From contig CAJMDF010000018.1 of NCBI GenBank assembly GCA_905212085.1, positions 1 through 38,318 of the forward strand: a DNA stretch of 38,318 nucleotides. The letters are read 5' to 3'. Each line of letters starts with the position of its first letter. Within the stretch, counting starts at the first letter, position 1. A program made the translations under genes and the position numbers. This document shows positions 17,526 through 26,606 of this stretch, piece after piece. The notes under the pieces were generated by a model, which worked only from the letters and a program-made list of their open reading frames with translations, searched no databases and was not told where the DNA came from. This DNA is from an uncultured Clostridium sp. GTDB lineage: Bacteria; Cyanobacteriota; Vampirovibrionia; Gastranaerophilales; Gastranaerophilaceae.

Positions 17526-18251
17526 TTATATAATTTTATCTTCATTTTCTTTGGTTTCAATTGCTTCATAGTCAATTTGTGCTAAATAGTGTCCGCACAT
17601 TGCAAGGTTAAATATAAGTATCATACACCAATAAAATGTCGCAATAGGATGTGGAATTCCAAAAAATACCCAAATAACATATGTAACAGGAACGATAAGT
17701 ATTGCATTTGCAATTACAATTTGTGGAATCATAAATAAAACCGCTATAAGTATGTCACAACAAGATTCAGATATTACTTTAAGGTTATATGCATCTATGA
17801 TTTTGAATGTTTTTGCGTAGCAAAGGTAACCTGTGAGTATTATTGAACCAAATAAACCCCATATTATGATTTGGAAAATTAATAATGTATTAGGCTCTGG
17901 TATATAATTTGCTACTAATCCTGTTAGTAGTGATGCTAAAAAACAGTTTATAGCAATTGATGGACCAAGTGCTATGGAACCTTTTATCCCAGACCAAAAT
18001 AGGGCAAAAATATTGAAAGATGGTAATACGTGGTCTTTTCCGTTTCTTACATTGGTTGTACATTTTATTAAAAAACCAAAAAGTAAAAGATAGGTTACAC
18101 CGAACATCCACCAAAAACCTGTTAAATCGCCTTTAGTTGCATTTGAGTATAGGTATACACAATAATATACAGGAATTGCAAATAAAATATATTTTATTAT
18201 TGCATTATTATCTTGAAAGGACTCTTCAAAAGCGTCTTTTATAGATGCCAT
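17526..18251 (-). CDS. polytopic membrane protein, DUF4013-like
   Basis: The 241-aa protein has about six hydrophobic segments with short loops and charged ends. The early GFWWMFGVTYLLLFGF region and the long central helices resemble the DUF4013 family of unknown function. This is a weak match by eye. GAGGAG eight bases before the ATG is a strong ribosome-binding site, and the gene has its own promoter (18315-18287). It ends 24 nt from the uvrB stop, convergently. Confidence 0.7.
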   Translation of the reverse strand: MASIKDAFEESFQDNNAIIKYILFAIPVYYCVYLYSNATKGDLTGFWWMFGVTYLLLFGFLIKCTTNVRNGKDHVLPSFNIFALFWSGIKGSIALGPSIAINCFLASLLTGLVANYIPEPNTLLIFQIIIWGLFGSIILTGYLCYAKTFKIIDAYNLKVISESCCDILIAVLFMIPQIVIANAILIVPVTYVIWVFFGIPHPIATFYWCMILIFNLAMCGHYLAQIDYEAIETKENEDKII

Positions 18252-18286
18252 ATTCCCAAACTCCTCTATTCTTTCTTTACTTTTTA

Positions 18287-18315
18287 ATTATAACATATTT
18301 TTAATAAAAAAACAA
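18287..18315 (-). promoter_or_regulatory. promoter of the DUF4013-like gene
   Basis: On the minus strand TTGTTT (18315-18310) and TATAAT (18292-18287) are 17 nt apart. The short leader holds GAGGAG before the ATG at 18251. The T-rich -35 end overlaps the weak A/T hairpin after the kinase gene. Confidence 0.65.
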
Positions 18316-18322
18316 GCCCATA

Positions 18323-19420
18323 TTATGTTTTTGGCAAGATAATTGTGAATTTTGAGCCTTTTCCAATAGCACTTTTGAGCAAAATTTTGCCTTTGTGCAT
18401 TTTTATTAATTCTTTTGTTATTGAAAGTCCTAGTCCTGTTGAATTTGGTTGTATATTGCCTATTTGTTCAAACTTTTTAAATACTTTTCTTTGATTTTTT
18501 TGAGCTATACCAATCCCATTATCTTCTATTTCAATAATAGCGTTATCATCTTTTTGATGTGCATTAATTTTTATTGTTCCATTTTCATGTGTATATTTAA
18601 TTGCGTTGCTAAGTAAATTGAATAATATTTGTTCTATTTTTTGGAAATCTGCTTTTATTGTGAAATTTTGTACCTTGGTGTCTAATTTTTGCTTTTTTTT
18701 AATTAGGAGAGGTTTAATTATATTTATTACTTCATATATTGCTTGACTTATTTCAAATTCTTGTATTGTTAAATTTGCAGCACCTGCATCAATTTTTGAC
18801 ATATCAAGAATTTCATTTATCATACCTAATAAATTTAAACTAGAAATTTTTATATCATTAATGTATTCTTTTTGTTTTTTATTAAGTTTTCCTATGTATT
18901 CGTTTTCAAGCAGATTTGAAAAACCAATTATAGAATTAAGTGGAGTGCGTAATTCATGTGATATATTTGAAAGGAATTCTGTTTTAATTTTATCTGATTT
19001 TATAATTTTTTTATTGCTTTTTTGAATTTTTTCATATCCTTCTTGCAGGGCTTTAATTTGCATTTTTATAATTTTTGAAATTTCTTTATCTTTTGTTATG
19101 TTAGAAATGATAGAAGCGCAGGTTTTAAAAATTTTTTTATCACTGTCAGAAAAATTATTTCCAGTAATAATAATTCTGCCGAAAACCATATTTTTGATTT
19201 TTAAGTCTTCTGCAAGGTAATTTTCTCGTATTTTATTAATATCATTGGTTTTAGGGTTGTATGAATATTCAAGTTTTGTTGGATTTGTATAAAAAATGTA
19301 TCCTGAATTAAAATTTATAATTTTTTTTAGAATTTTAAAAATTTCATCAGAAAAATTCTCAGATTGTTTTATATTAAAAAATTCATTTATTAATTCAATA
19401 GATTTTTCATATTCAGCCAA
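18323..19420 (-). CDS. soluble sensor histidine kinase
   Basis: Its 365 residues contain an N-terminal GAF-like sensor region (about 1-125), a short coiled coil, a HisKA domain with phospho-accepting His in LSNISHELRTPLNSIIGF (about 153), and a HATPase with N box LSNAIKY, G1 DNGIGI and G2 TGLGLSI. No membrane segment is present, so the signal is probably intracellular. The start is TTG, three bases after the hpt stop, with GGAG inside the end of hpt. It is the last gene of the eight-gene operon. No response regulator lies in the window, so its partner is unknown. Confidence 0.9.
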   Translation of the reverse strand: MAEYEKSIELINEFFNIKQSENFSDEIFKILKKIINFNSGYIFYTNPTKLEYSYNPKTNDINKIRENYLAEDLKIKNMVFGRIIITGNNFSDSDKKIFKTCASIISNITKDKEISKIIKMQIKALQEGYEKIQKSNKKIIKSDKIKTEFLSNISHELRTPLNSIIGFSNLLENEYIGKLNKKQKEYINDIKISSLNLLGMINEILDMSKIDAGAANLTIQEFEISQAIYEVINIIKPLLIKKKQKLDTKVQNFTIKADFQKIEQILFNLLSNAIKYTHENGTIKINAHQKDDNAIIEIEDNGIGIAQKNQRKVFKKFEQIGNIQPNSTGLGLSITKELIKMHKGKILLKSAIGKGSKFTIILPKT

Positions 19421-19423
19421 TTT

Positions 19424-19963
19424 TTACTCCAAATCTGATTTTTCAACATATCCAATATATCTTAAATTTCTGTAGTAACCATCATAATCAAGTCCGTAAC
19501 CGATTAAAAATTTATCATCAACTTCAAAACCATAATAATCTGCATCTACGTCTGCAATTCTGGTTATTTTTTTATCTAGAAGTGAGCAGAATTTTGTAGA
19601 TTTGGTATGGAAGTTGCAGTTTAGAAAATCAAGCAGGAATTTGGCAGTAAGTCCTGTATCTACAATATCTTCAATGATTAAAACATTTTTACCATTGAGA
19701 TCTGGTAATGATATATCTACAGCATTAACTTTACCAGAGGTACTTGTACCTCCGTTGTAGCTTGATAATCTAATAAATTCTATTTTTAAAGGCATATTAA
19801 GGTGTTTTACCAAATCTACAGCAAACATCACAGCACCTTTTAATACACATATTGCGTAAACTTCTTCATTCCCGTAAAATTTATTCATTTCATCAGCTAG
19901 TTCTTTTATTCTGGATTGAATTTGTTCTTCTGTGAAAAGAATTTTTAATTTATTTATATCCAT
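19424..19963 (-). CDS. hpt: hypoxanthine phosphoribosyltransferase
   Basis: It salvages hypoxanthine and guanine to IMP and GMP with PRPP. The PRPP motif VLIIEDIVDTGLT (about residue 90) and the start with CVLKGAVMFAVDL match the type I PRTase family; the 179-aa length is usual. It begins 3 nt after the tilS stop with AAGAGGTAGG as ribosome-binding site. The tilS-hpt pair is widely conserved, often with ftsH next; here a histidine kinase follows instead. Confidence 0.94.
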   Translation of the reverse strand: MDINKLKILFTEEQIQSRIKELADEMNKFYGNEEVYAICVLKGAVMFAVDLVKHLNMPLKIEFIRLSSYNGGTSTSGKVNAVDISLPDLNGKNVLIIEDIVDTGLTAKFLLDFLNCNFHTKSTKFCSLLDKKITRIADVDADYYGFEVDDKFLIGYGLDYDGYYRNLRYIGYVEKSDLE

Positions 19964-19966
19964 AAC

Positions 19967-21232
19967 CTACCTCTTTTCTAATTTTAGCATATGTGTTGGC
20001 TTTTGGGCAACTTTAATTTTTTCACTAAGTCCAATACCTGCGGCCCATAAGATTTCATTATCCTTACATAAAAAGATTAGTTTGTCTTTTTCATGCTGGG
20101 GAATTTTCTTTTCATTTAAGTATTTTTTCAATTTTTGAGAGCCTAATGAGCCTAGTGGTTGAATTTTATCTCCTTCTTTCCTGTGTCTTAGGGTAAAATT
20201 TATTTCATCAACAGATATATAGGCTTTAAATTCTGTGTCATTAGGAAATTTTGTAATGTCTTTATTATATTTTTCAACTGAAAATATATAATCTTCAAAT
20301 TCGTATTTCCCGCATTTAGATATATTAATTTCTTTAGTATTTTTTTCTGTTTTACTTATAACTTCTGTTGTTTTATTGCTGACAAATAGCCATAGATTAT
20401 CTGTTAAAGAGATTTTTTTCCCAGATTTTGAATTTTTATTTTCTTGTATAAATTTTTGAATATTTTCAATTTTTTCTTTATCGTAATCTATATTATTTTC
20501 GTTGAGTATTTTGTATATTAATCTTTTTTGTTCAATTTCGGATGCCTGAAGGAGATTTTTAGGCAGGTAGGTATCAATTAGTTGATTATCTTCATATGCA
20601 ATTTTTGAAAGCGAATTTAGAGCTTCTGTGACATTTGGATTAATTTCTTTAAGTAACGGAATAATTTTATGTCTTAAGAAGTTTCTTTTGTATTTTGTAT
20701 TTGAATTTGAACTGTCATTATTAGGATTAAGATTATTATCTTTGCAATATTTTTCAATTTCAGCTCGTGTTGTTTTTAAAAGCGGTCTGTAAAAGATATC
20801 CCTTTTTTCAGCAATACCTTGAAGTCCTATTGTGCCTGTACCTCTTATAATTCTATAAAGGACAGTTTCCGCGTTATCATCAAAATTGTGAGCTGTAAAT
20901 ACAATGTTTGAATTAAAATTTTTTGCACATCTTCTGAAAAAATCATATCTTGCATCACGAGCTGCAGTTTCAGTTTTCTCGATACTATCGGGTAGAACTT
21001 CTGAATAATATTGAATACCTCTGGATTTTGCAAATTTTTTACAGTTTTCAGCCTCTTTTAGACTTTCTTCACCTCGCCAATTATGGTTTAGGTGTGCAGC
21101 AATAACATTTTCGCCAAGTTTTGTAAGAATATCTAAAAGACACATTGAATCATAACCACCGGAAAATGCTACAATAATCGGACCTGTCAGATTATGCTTT
21201 TTTATAAAATTTTTAACATTCTCCTTAATCAA
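19967..21232 (-). CDS. tilS: tRNA(Ile)-lysidine synthetase
   Basis: It converts C34 of the AUA-reading tRNAIle to lysidine. The N-terminal PP-loop VAFSGGYDSM (SGGxDS) is intact. AAHLNHNWRGEES and FTAHNFDDNAETVLYRI follow, as in the family, and the C-terminal domain with RHRKEGDKIQPLG is present. The length is 421 aa. The start is TTG, directly after the stop of the Clp_N gene (TAATTG), with AGAGG inside that gene as ribosome-binding site. This is odd but has no better alternative before the PP-loop. Confidence 0.94.
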   Translation of the reverse strand: MIKENVKNFIKKHNLTGPIIVAFSGGYDSMCLLDILTKLGENVIAAHLNHNWRGEESLKEAENCKKFAKSRGIQYYSEVLPDSIEKTETAARDARYDFFRRCAKNFNSNIVFTAHNFDDNAETVLYRIIRGTGTIGLQGIAEKRDIFYRPLLKTTRAEIEKYCKDNNLNPNNDSSNSNTKYKRNFLRHKIIPLLKEINPNVTEALNSLSKIAYEDNQLIDTYLPKNLLQASEIEQKRLIYKILNENNIDYDKEKIENIQKFIQENKNSKSGKKISLTDNLWLFVSNKTTEVISKTEKNTKEINISKCGKYEFEDYIFSVEKYNKDITKFPNDTEFKAYISVDEINFTLRHRKEGDKIQPLGSLGSQKLKKYLNEKKIPQHEKDKLIFLCKDNEILWAAGIGLSEKIKVAQKPTHMLKLEKR

Positions 21233-22597
21233 TTAAGCCTCTTGAAATTTTTTTATTCCTTCTTTAATTTCAACAGCATCAACTCCTAAAATCTCAAGAG
21301 CCTTCATTGCTAAAGAATCAGGTTCTGTTGTAAGAGCTAGTAACATGTGAGCTGATTCAATTTTTTGTTTATGATCTTTTTTTGCTAATTCCCATGCTGT
21401 TTCTAGGACTCGTTTCGCACGTTCAGTAAATATAATTTCTTTATCATAGTATTCATTGCCAAACCCGATTAAGTTTTCAACAACTGTTCTTGCATCTTTA
21501 ATATTGATTTCTAATTCAGAAAGTACTAGAGCCCCAATTCCTGTTGCTTCTCCAATTATTCCAAGAAGAAACATTTCGGTACCTACAATATTTCTTCCTA
21601 ATCTTCTTGCTTCTTCTTTTGCAAGACGCAATATTGTAAGAGTTTCAGGCATTTGTTTTTCAATCGGTTTTATTATGCTGTGTGCCAAATCGTTTTCAGG
21701 AATTTTTAATTCTTTTAATATGTCATATGCAATTCCGCGTTTTGTTTTGAGTAATCCTAAAATTATATGTTCAGGCAATACCACTGAGGAGCCTAATTCT
21801 TTTGCCGTTTCTAATGCCATATTCATTGTTTTGAAAGCATTTGGAGTAAATATTATTTGTCTTCCTTCGTATTCGGATTGTCTTGTTTGAATTTTTTGAA
21901 GTTTTTCTTCAAAGTTTTCGCTTGTAACTCCATATTGTGCAAGTATTTTTGTTAATTCAGAGTCTTTATCCTCTAATATAGATGACAAAATCTGTTCAGT
22001 ACCGAGGATTTCATAATTTGATGTGGATAATTTTGATACTGCACGTTCAAAAACTTTTGCAGATTCTTCGCTGTCAAATATATTATCAGTTTCTTCTGCT
22101 TTGTTTTCTTTAGCTTCTTTATGTTCATCAATTTCTGGATGGTATAGACGTTTTATTTTTTTTTGGACAAGTTTTTCAAGTAAATTTCTTGATTTGTATA
22201 TGTCAAATCCAAGATCTTCTAAGATTTTAATGTTATTTGATTTTTTATCAGAAATTGCGGAAAGGAATAAATGTTCATATAATATTGTCGGATTACCTGA
22301 TTTGTTTGCTAAATCAAGTGATTTTTTTAATATTTCTTTGTATTCATCATCAAAAGGTAGAGGTTGAGATGATGTTGACGGATTTGTTGAAACTGTTACA
22401 TATTGTTTTAATTCATCAACTAATTTTTCTCTTGTTATATCATAGGATTTGAAAATCTTTAAAGATATCCCTTTTGCTTCGTCAAAAAGAGCCAGTAAAA
22501 GAAGTTCAGGACTTACTTTTTTTAATCCTAATTTCTTAGCTGATTCTTGTGATGAACTTACTACATTTATTGCCTTTTCCGTAAATTTCTCAAACAA
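21233..22597 (-). CDS. Clp_N-only protein with six Clp repeats and no AAA+ domain
   Basis: The protein (454 aa) consists of Clp N-terminal repeats, the part of ClpC/ClpA that receives adaptors and substrates. Six half-repeats are visible, starting near residues 2, 83, 175, 250, 320 and 390. The best are the first (FTEKAINVVSSSQESAKKLG...VSPELLLLAL), the fourth (PEHIILGLLK) and the fifth (GTEMFLLGIIGEATGIGA). A charged linker of about 25 residues separates repeats 2 and 3. No Walker motifs occur anywhere, so it cannot unfold proteins by itself. It may compete for or deliver ClpC adaptors (inference). It sits in an operon with a second Clp-related domain protein (24828-25085). Confidence 0.85.
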   Translation of the reverse strand: MFEKFTEKAINVVSSSQESAKKLGLKKVSPELLLLALFDEAKGISLKIFKSYDITREKLVDELKQYVTVSTNPSTSSQPLPFDDEYKEILKKSLDLANKSGNPTILYEHLFLSAISDKKSNNIKILEDLGFDIYKSRNLLEKLVQKKIKRLYHPEIDEHKEAKENKAEETDNIFDSEESAKVFERAVSKLSTSNYEILGTEQILSSILEDKDSELTKILAQYGVTSENFEEKLQKIQTRQSEYEGRQIIFTPNAFKTMNMALETAKELGSSVVLPEHIILGLLKTKRGIAYDILKELKIPENDLAHSIIKPIEKQMPETLTILRLAKEEARRLGRNIVGTEMFLLGIIGEATGIGALVLSELEINIKDARTVVENLIGFGNEYYDKEIIFTERAKRVLETAWELAKKDHKQKIESAHMLLALTTEPDSLAMKALEILGVDAVEIKEGIKKFQEA

Positions 22598-22600
22598 AAC

Positions 22601-22864
22601 TTATTCCTCGTCTTCGTCTTCCATGCTTTCTACATAAGCTGCTACTTTTTCAAATTCTTCGTCATCGTCGATTGTTTCGAATAAGTATTCTTCACCATCT
22701 TTTGATAGTCTCATTAATACAACTTCTGTAGATTCTTCTTCTTCATCTACTGGTAAAAGTAATGCATATTCTTGTTCATCAACTTCAACTATGTCGAATA
22801 ATTCAAATTTAATCACATTGCCGTTTTCGTCAATAGTTTCAATGATTTGATCTTCATCTGCCAT
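22601..22864 (-). CDS. DUF1292 (YrzB-like) acidic protein
   Basis: The 87-residue, very acidic protein matches DUF1292: an ITIxDENGNxxxFELFDIVEVDxxEYALL-like core (residues 8-39), then VVLMRLSKDGEEYLFETIDDDEEFEKV. The function is unknown. In Firmicutes the same family sits directly next to ruvX (yrzL-yrrK-yrzB), and here it again follows ruvX by 48 nt. GGAAA precedes the ATG. Confidence 0.9.
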   Translation of the reverse strand: MADEDQIIETIDENGNVIKFELFDIVEVDEQEYALLLPVDEEEESTEVVLMRLSKDGEEYLFETIDDDEEFEKVAAYVESMEDEDEE

Positions 22865-22912
22865 AATTTTATTTTCCTTTCTTAATTATTCTATTTTACT
22901 TGTTTTTGTATT

Positions 22913-23314
22913 TTAACATCTTGATAGATACTGTTCAAGTATAATACAAGCACTTTCTATATCAACCAGTCCTTTATCTTTTCTAAAGTCTATTTTTTTC
23001 GCTCTTAAATTTTCTTCAGCAGTATCAGAAGTGAGTCTTTCATCTTCATAGAAGATATCGTATCCTGTAATTTTTGATGCGAAATCTTTACAATCTTGCG
23101 CTTGAGAACCTTGTGTTCCGTCCATATTATAGGGGACGCCTATTACTATTTTTTTTACATTGTTATCTTTTGCAATTTTTAAAATCTCTGCTATCGCTTT
23201 GTCTTCTGGTTGTCTTTGAATGTATGAATGACCGTTTGCAAGCATTAAAAGATAATCGCTTAGAGCGATACCTATTCTTTTTGTCCCTATATCAAGTGCC
23301 ATTACTTTATACAT
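22913..23314 (-). CDS. ruvX: RuvX/YqgF pre-16S rRNA nuclease
   Basis: The RNase H-like fold shows MALDIGTKRIGIALSD at the start, VIGVPYNMDGTQGSQAQ in the middle and FYEDERLTSDTAEENL near the end, then KDKGLVDIESACIILEQYL. It acts in 5' processing of 16S rRNA. The start at 23314 shares one base with the upstream stop (TAATG) and gives 133 aa. A GTG twelve bases earlier is less likely. Confidence 0.93.
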   Translation of the reverse strand: MYKVMALDIGTKRIGIALSDYLLMLANGHSYIQRQPEDKAIAEILKIAKDNNVKKIVIGVPYNMDGTQGSQAQDCKDFASKITGYDIFYEDERLTSDTAEENLRAKKIDFRKDKGLVDIESACIILEQYLSRC

Positions 23315-24828
23315 TATTTTACCCACATTTTTTCGATTGCTTTTACTTTTGCTTTGTCTTGTTTGGCGAAATAGTATTCATAAATACTTTTTCTGATTAT
23401 GTTCTTGAACAGTTCTCGTATGAGTTCTTTATCATTATACAAAGAATATAAATTTTGAGCAGTTTTTTCGTCATTTGCAAGTTTTTTTAGTAATGCTGTA
23501 TTTAATATTCTTTGTGACCATACTTGATATTCTTCTTTATAGAATATTTTATCAAGATTTTCATTAATAATTTTTTCATAATTTTCTGGTTGTGTATTAT
23601 TAAGTATGTTTATGAAATCCTCAAATTCATCACTATATGTGCTGTTAAGGAACCAGTAATCTGTAAAATCACTTTGTAAAATATCCTCAAATTCTTTGTT
23701 TGTAAGTTTTTTAATTTTGTAATCTAATTTTAATGCAATAGGCTCTATGTCAGCTAATAAATTTTTCCAACAAACATATTCATATGGTATTTTATGATTA
23801 GATAATTTTTCAGCTTTTATAAGTATTGATTTTAAAATACCTGGTTTAACTTCAAGGGCTCTTTGTCCTCTGTAAAATCTTTCTATAATTGTGTTGCATT
23901 CGAATTTTGAAATTTCATTAAACCCAAAACAATCGCGAATACCCTTGTAATCATCAATTACAATCGCTACAAATTGCACTTTCCCTTGTTTGTTTATTCT
24001 TGAAACAATAACTGCTTGATTCCCGTGACCGTCTGGGTAGGTTATGCAGAATTTGTAAGGTTTTGAATTTTCTAAGAGTTTTTTATAAAATTCAATTGAT
24101 TTATCTTCTCTTATTCCTGCAATTTTTAATACTGATAAATTTTTTATAATTGCAGGTTTTAAATCTTCATCAACTGTATCAAGAACAGAATTAAGAGCGT
24201 GGTATGCTAATTGAGATTGGGAGTTTCCTAAAATATTAAGGGCTGTTTTGCCTACTTCACTGTATGGCGTTGATAAAAATACTGGAATTAGCATATTGGC
24301 AAGTTCATCTTTTGAATAATCATCTCCTAACGAATTTAGAAGAATTATTTTGTCATTATCAGGCAATGAATTTAAAAAATCTAAAAAATCAATTTGAACT
24401 TCCGGATTAATAATTGCATTATCAAGAATTTTCTTAGTATCTGCATCCACAAGTTCATTTGGATTATCAATATATTTATCGCATTCATCATAAGTCCAGT
24501 TTGTATCGATATCTCTTAGCAGGTCTAATGCAAATATTTTAGATTGATTTGATGTTAGATTATTTTTTATTATATTCCATAGCTTTTCAATAAGTTCGTC
24601 TTTGGGGCAATACCGAAGTAAGAGGTATTTTATTAAATCTTGATTTGTATCAGCTGTATTGATTTCTTTGAATAAAAGTTTTGTAATTATACTCTTATCA
24701 GATTGTTGATCAAGAGTTTTGTAATGAATTTCATAATTTTCAAAATCTTTTACTCCTTTTAATTTTTCTAAAATTTTTACAATTTCAGCTTTCAGCTCAA
24801 AAGGATTAAGTTCAAATTTATCAATCAT
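23314..24828 (-). CDS. helical-repeat (HEAT-like) protein, unknown
   Basis: The first about 260 of 504 residues are paired helices like HEAT or ARM repeats (for example TPYSEVGKTALNILGNSQSQ, AYHALNSVLDTVDEDLKPAI). A central domain of about 100 residues with beta character follows (YKFCITYPDGHGNQAVIVSR, VQFVAIVIDDYKGIRDCFG), then a helical, charged C-terminus. No catalytic motif is obvious. The start at 24828 overlaps the zinc-finger gene by one base (TAATG), and its end overlaps ruvX the same way, so the three are translationally coupled. I recognise no named family; a scaffold role is only a guess. Confidence 0.75.
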   Translation of the reverse strand: MIDKFELNPFELKAEIVKILEKLKGVKDFENYEIHYKTLDQQSDKSIITKLLFKEINTADTNQDLIKYLLLRYCPKDELIEKLWNIIKNNLTSNQSKIFALDLLRDIDTNWTYDECDKYIDNPNELVDADTKKILDNAIINPEVQIDFLDFLNSLPDNDKIILLNSLGDDYSKDELANMLIPVFLSTPYSEVGKTALNILGNSQSQLAYHALNSVLDTVDEDLKPAIIKNLSVLKIAGIREDKSIEFYKKLLENSKPYKFCITYPDGHGNQAVIVSRINKQGKVQFVAIVIDDYKGIRDCFGFNEISKFECNTIIERFYRGQRALEVKPGILKSILIKAEKLSNHKIPYEYVCWKNLLADIEPIALKLDYKIKKLTNKEFEDILQSDFTDYWFLNSTYSDEFEDFINILNNTQPENYEKIINENLDKIFYKEEYQVWSQRILNTALLKKLANDEKTAQNLYSLYNDKELIRELFKNIIRKSIYEYYFAKQDKAKVKAIEKMWVK

Positions 24829-25085
24829 TAACGAGCTTTCCCCCAAAAAGCGTCAAGTATTTGTTGTGCTTCAGCTGATGGCATTCTGTCATTTAAAATA
24901 AGGTATTGGACTGCTATCATTGCACATTCTGAACAGATATTAACTCCAGGACCTTGTACCATTTTTAAAACTTGCGTATTAGGTCTTCCGCAAAAACTGC
25001 AATATACTAAATCATCTTCTTTATTATTTTTTTCAGATGTTTTTTCTCTTTTTGCGCCTAATTTTATTACTTTATCTTCAGACAT
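24828..25085 (-). CDS. stand-alone ClpX-type zinc-binding protein
   Basis: The 85-residue protein carries a C4 zinc finger with CX2C-X18-CX2C spacing (CSFCGR ... GPGVNICSECA). This is the same spacing as in the N-terminal domain of ClpX, which binds adaptors and substrates. No AAA+ domain follows; the rest is a charged N-terminus and a helical C-terminus. The start at 25085 (MSEDKV) has GAGAGGA upstream. It heads the eight-gene operon that also holds a Clp_N-only protein. Confidence 0.85.
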   Translation of the reverse strand: MSEDKVIKLGAKREKTSEKNNKEDDLVYCSFCGRPNTQVLKMVQGPGVNICSECAMIAVQYLILNDRMPSAEAQQILDAFWGKAR

Positions 25086-25131
25086 ATAAAATCCTCTCAA
25101 TTTGGTTATTTGTAACTTTTATTTATAAAAT

Positions 25132-25161
25132 TTGCATTAAATGTATAGTTTATTTTATAAT
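25132..25161 (+). promoter_or_regulatory. promoter of the TPR lipoprotein and lgt genes
   Basis: TTGCAT (25132-25137) and TATAAT (25156-25161) are 18 nt apart. The same intergenic space must hold the promoter of the divergent operon at 25085, for which I see no clear boxes. Confidence 0.55.
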
Positions 25162-25197
25162 AAAAATTACAAATAATTTTATGAGGTTGATTATAGC

Positions 25198-25779
25198 ATG
25201 AAAAAAGCTTTTTTACTAGCTACAATTTTGTTTATTTCTGTAATTTCTACAGCATGTATAAATAATTTTGCTGTACAGGAGTTAAATAATAAAGCTCAGG
25301 ATTTTATGGAAAAGGGTGATTATGCATCTGCTATTGAAAGATTAAAATCCAGTGTTGATTTAGATGGCAGTATATTTGAAACTCAATATAATTTAGCTGT
25401 GGCTTATACAAAGGCTGAAGACTACGCTAATGCTATTAAATCCTATAATGATGCTATCAAATTAAATCCTGATTTCCCTGACGCTTATTATTCTTTAGCT
25501 GTATGTGAAGAAAATTTAGCAAAGGATATTTTGGCAGGAAATGTAAAAGTTAATGATGATGATTCTATCGAAAAAGTTGAAAAATCTGATAACGATACAG
25601 AAATAAAATATGTAAAATTGTCTGATAATGCTTCTAAAATGCTTACTACTCTTTTAAATAATTCTATTTCTGATTATCAAATTTATTTAGATAAAGACAG
25701 TTCTGTCGATGACAGAAGTTATGTTGAAGATAAAATAAAGGAACTTCAAATGCTCCTTGCAAAAAATATAGTGAAGTAA
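25198..25779 (+). CDS. TPR lipoprotein
   Basis: It has a lipoprotein signal (KKAFLLATILFISVISTAC, Cys about residue 20), a little unusual with Ser at -3. Two to three TPR repeats follow (AQDFMEKGDYASAIERL, YNLAVAYTKAEDYANAI, and a third near residue 90). The TPR region ends near 110; an acidic helical tail follows. The 193-aa protein is probably anchored in the outer or cytoplasmic membrane as a protein-binding scaffold. It is followed 2 nt later by lgt, which would modify its Cys. Confidence 0.85.
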   Translation: MKKAFLLATILFISVISTACINNFAVQELNNKAQDFMEKGDYASAIERLKSSVDLDGSIFETQYNLAVAYTKAEDYANAIKSYNDAIKLNPDFPDAYYSLAVCEENLAKDILAGNVKVNDDDSIEKVEKSDNDTEIKYVKLSDNASKMLTTLLNNSISDYQIYLDKDSSVDDRSYVEDKIKELQMLLAKNIVK

Positions 25780-25780
25780 A

Positions 25781-26569
25781 ATGTTCCAATCCCCTGCAGA
25801 AGTCGCGTTTAATATATTTGGTTTTCCTGTTTATTATTATGGGATTATTCTTGCTTCTGCAATTTTTGTAGGAGTTTATACTGCATATTTTTTATATAAA
25901 AAGTTTTATGGACACGATAAAGCTTCCTGTATAATGGATTTTTCCCCATATTTAATAATTATAGGAATTATTGGGGCAAGATTATACTATTGCCTTGTGA
26001 ATTATTCTTATTATATTGAAAACCCAATTGAAATTTTTTATATAAGGCAAGGTGGGCTTTCGATTCATGGGGTTATAATTATCGGGATATTGACATTATT
26101 TGCTTTTTCTAAAATTTATAAGATGTCTTTTTTAAAGCTTATTGATGTGTTTTTATGCGGAACTGCATTAGGACAATGTATTGGTAGATGGGGAAACTTC
26201 TTTAATTCAGAGGCTTTTGGAACTCCAACAAATCTCCCTTGGAAATTATATATCCCACTTTCTCAAAGACCGGCTCAATATGTTAAATTTGAATATTTTC
26301 ATCCTACTTTTTTATATGAAAGTATATTGGATTTAATAATATTTTTCGTACTTTTGCTAATTTTTAAAAGATTTTCTAAACATCCTGGAATGATTGCTTG
26401 TACTTATTTGATATTGTATTCTTTTGTCCGAATTTTTGTTGAACATTTTAGAATTGACAGTGTCTTAAATATTTACGGTTATCCTGTTGCTCAGTTGGTT
26501 TCTCTTTTAATAATTTTATTTGCTGCTATATTTATGGTTTTGTTGATATATAAAGATAACGCAAAGTAA
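25781..26569 (+). CDS. lgt: prolipoprotein diacylglyceryl transferase
   Basis: Lgt adds diacylglycerol to the lipobox Cys of prelipoproteins in the cytoplasmic membrane. The signature GRWGNFFNSEAFG (about residue 137) is intact, and RQGGLSIHGVII and FHPTFLYES are conserved blocks. About seven membrane helices fit the 262-aa length. It follows the TPR lipoprotein gene by one base. Confidence 0.96.
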   Translation: MFQSPAEVAFNIFGFPVYYYGIILASAIFVGVYTAYFLYKKFYGHDKASCIMDFSPYLIIIGIIGARLYYCLVNYSYYIENPIEIFYIRQGGLSIHGVIIIGILTLFAFSKIYKMSFLKLIDVFLCGTALGQCIGRWGNFFNSEAFGTPTNLPWKLYIPLSQRPAQYVKFEYFHPTFLYESILDLIIFFVLLLIFKRFSKHPGMIACTYLILYSFVRIFVEHFRIDSVLNIYGYPVAQLVSLLIILFAAIFMVLLIYKDNAK

Positions 26570-26571
26570 GA

Positions 26572-26600
26572 TTGATTTTTTTTATTCTTTGTCATTAAAT
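26572..26600 (+). promoter_or_regulatory. promoter of the MFS gene, leaderless type
   Basis: TTGATT (26572-26577) and TTAAAT (26595-26600) are 17 nt apart; six bases then lead to the ATG at 26607. The -10 is weaker than the others of this type. Confidence 0.45.
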
Positions 26601-26606
26601 TAAGGT

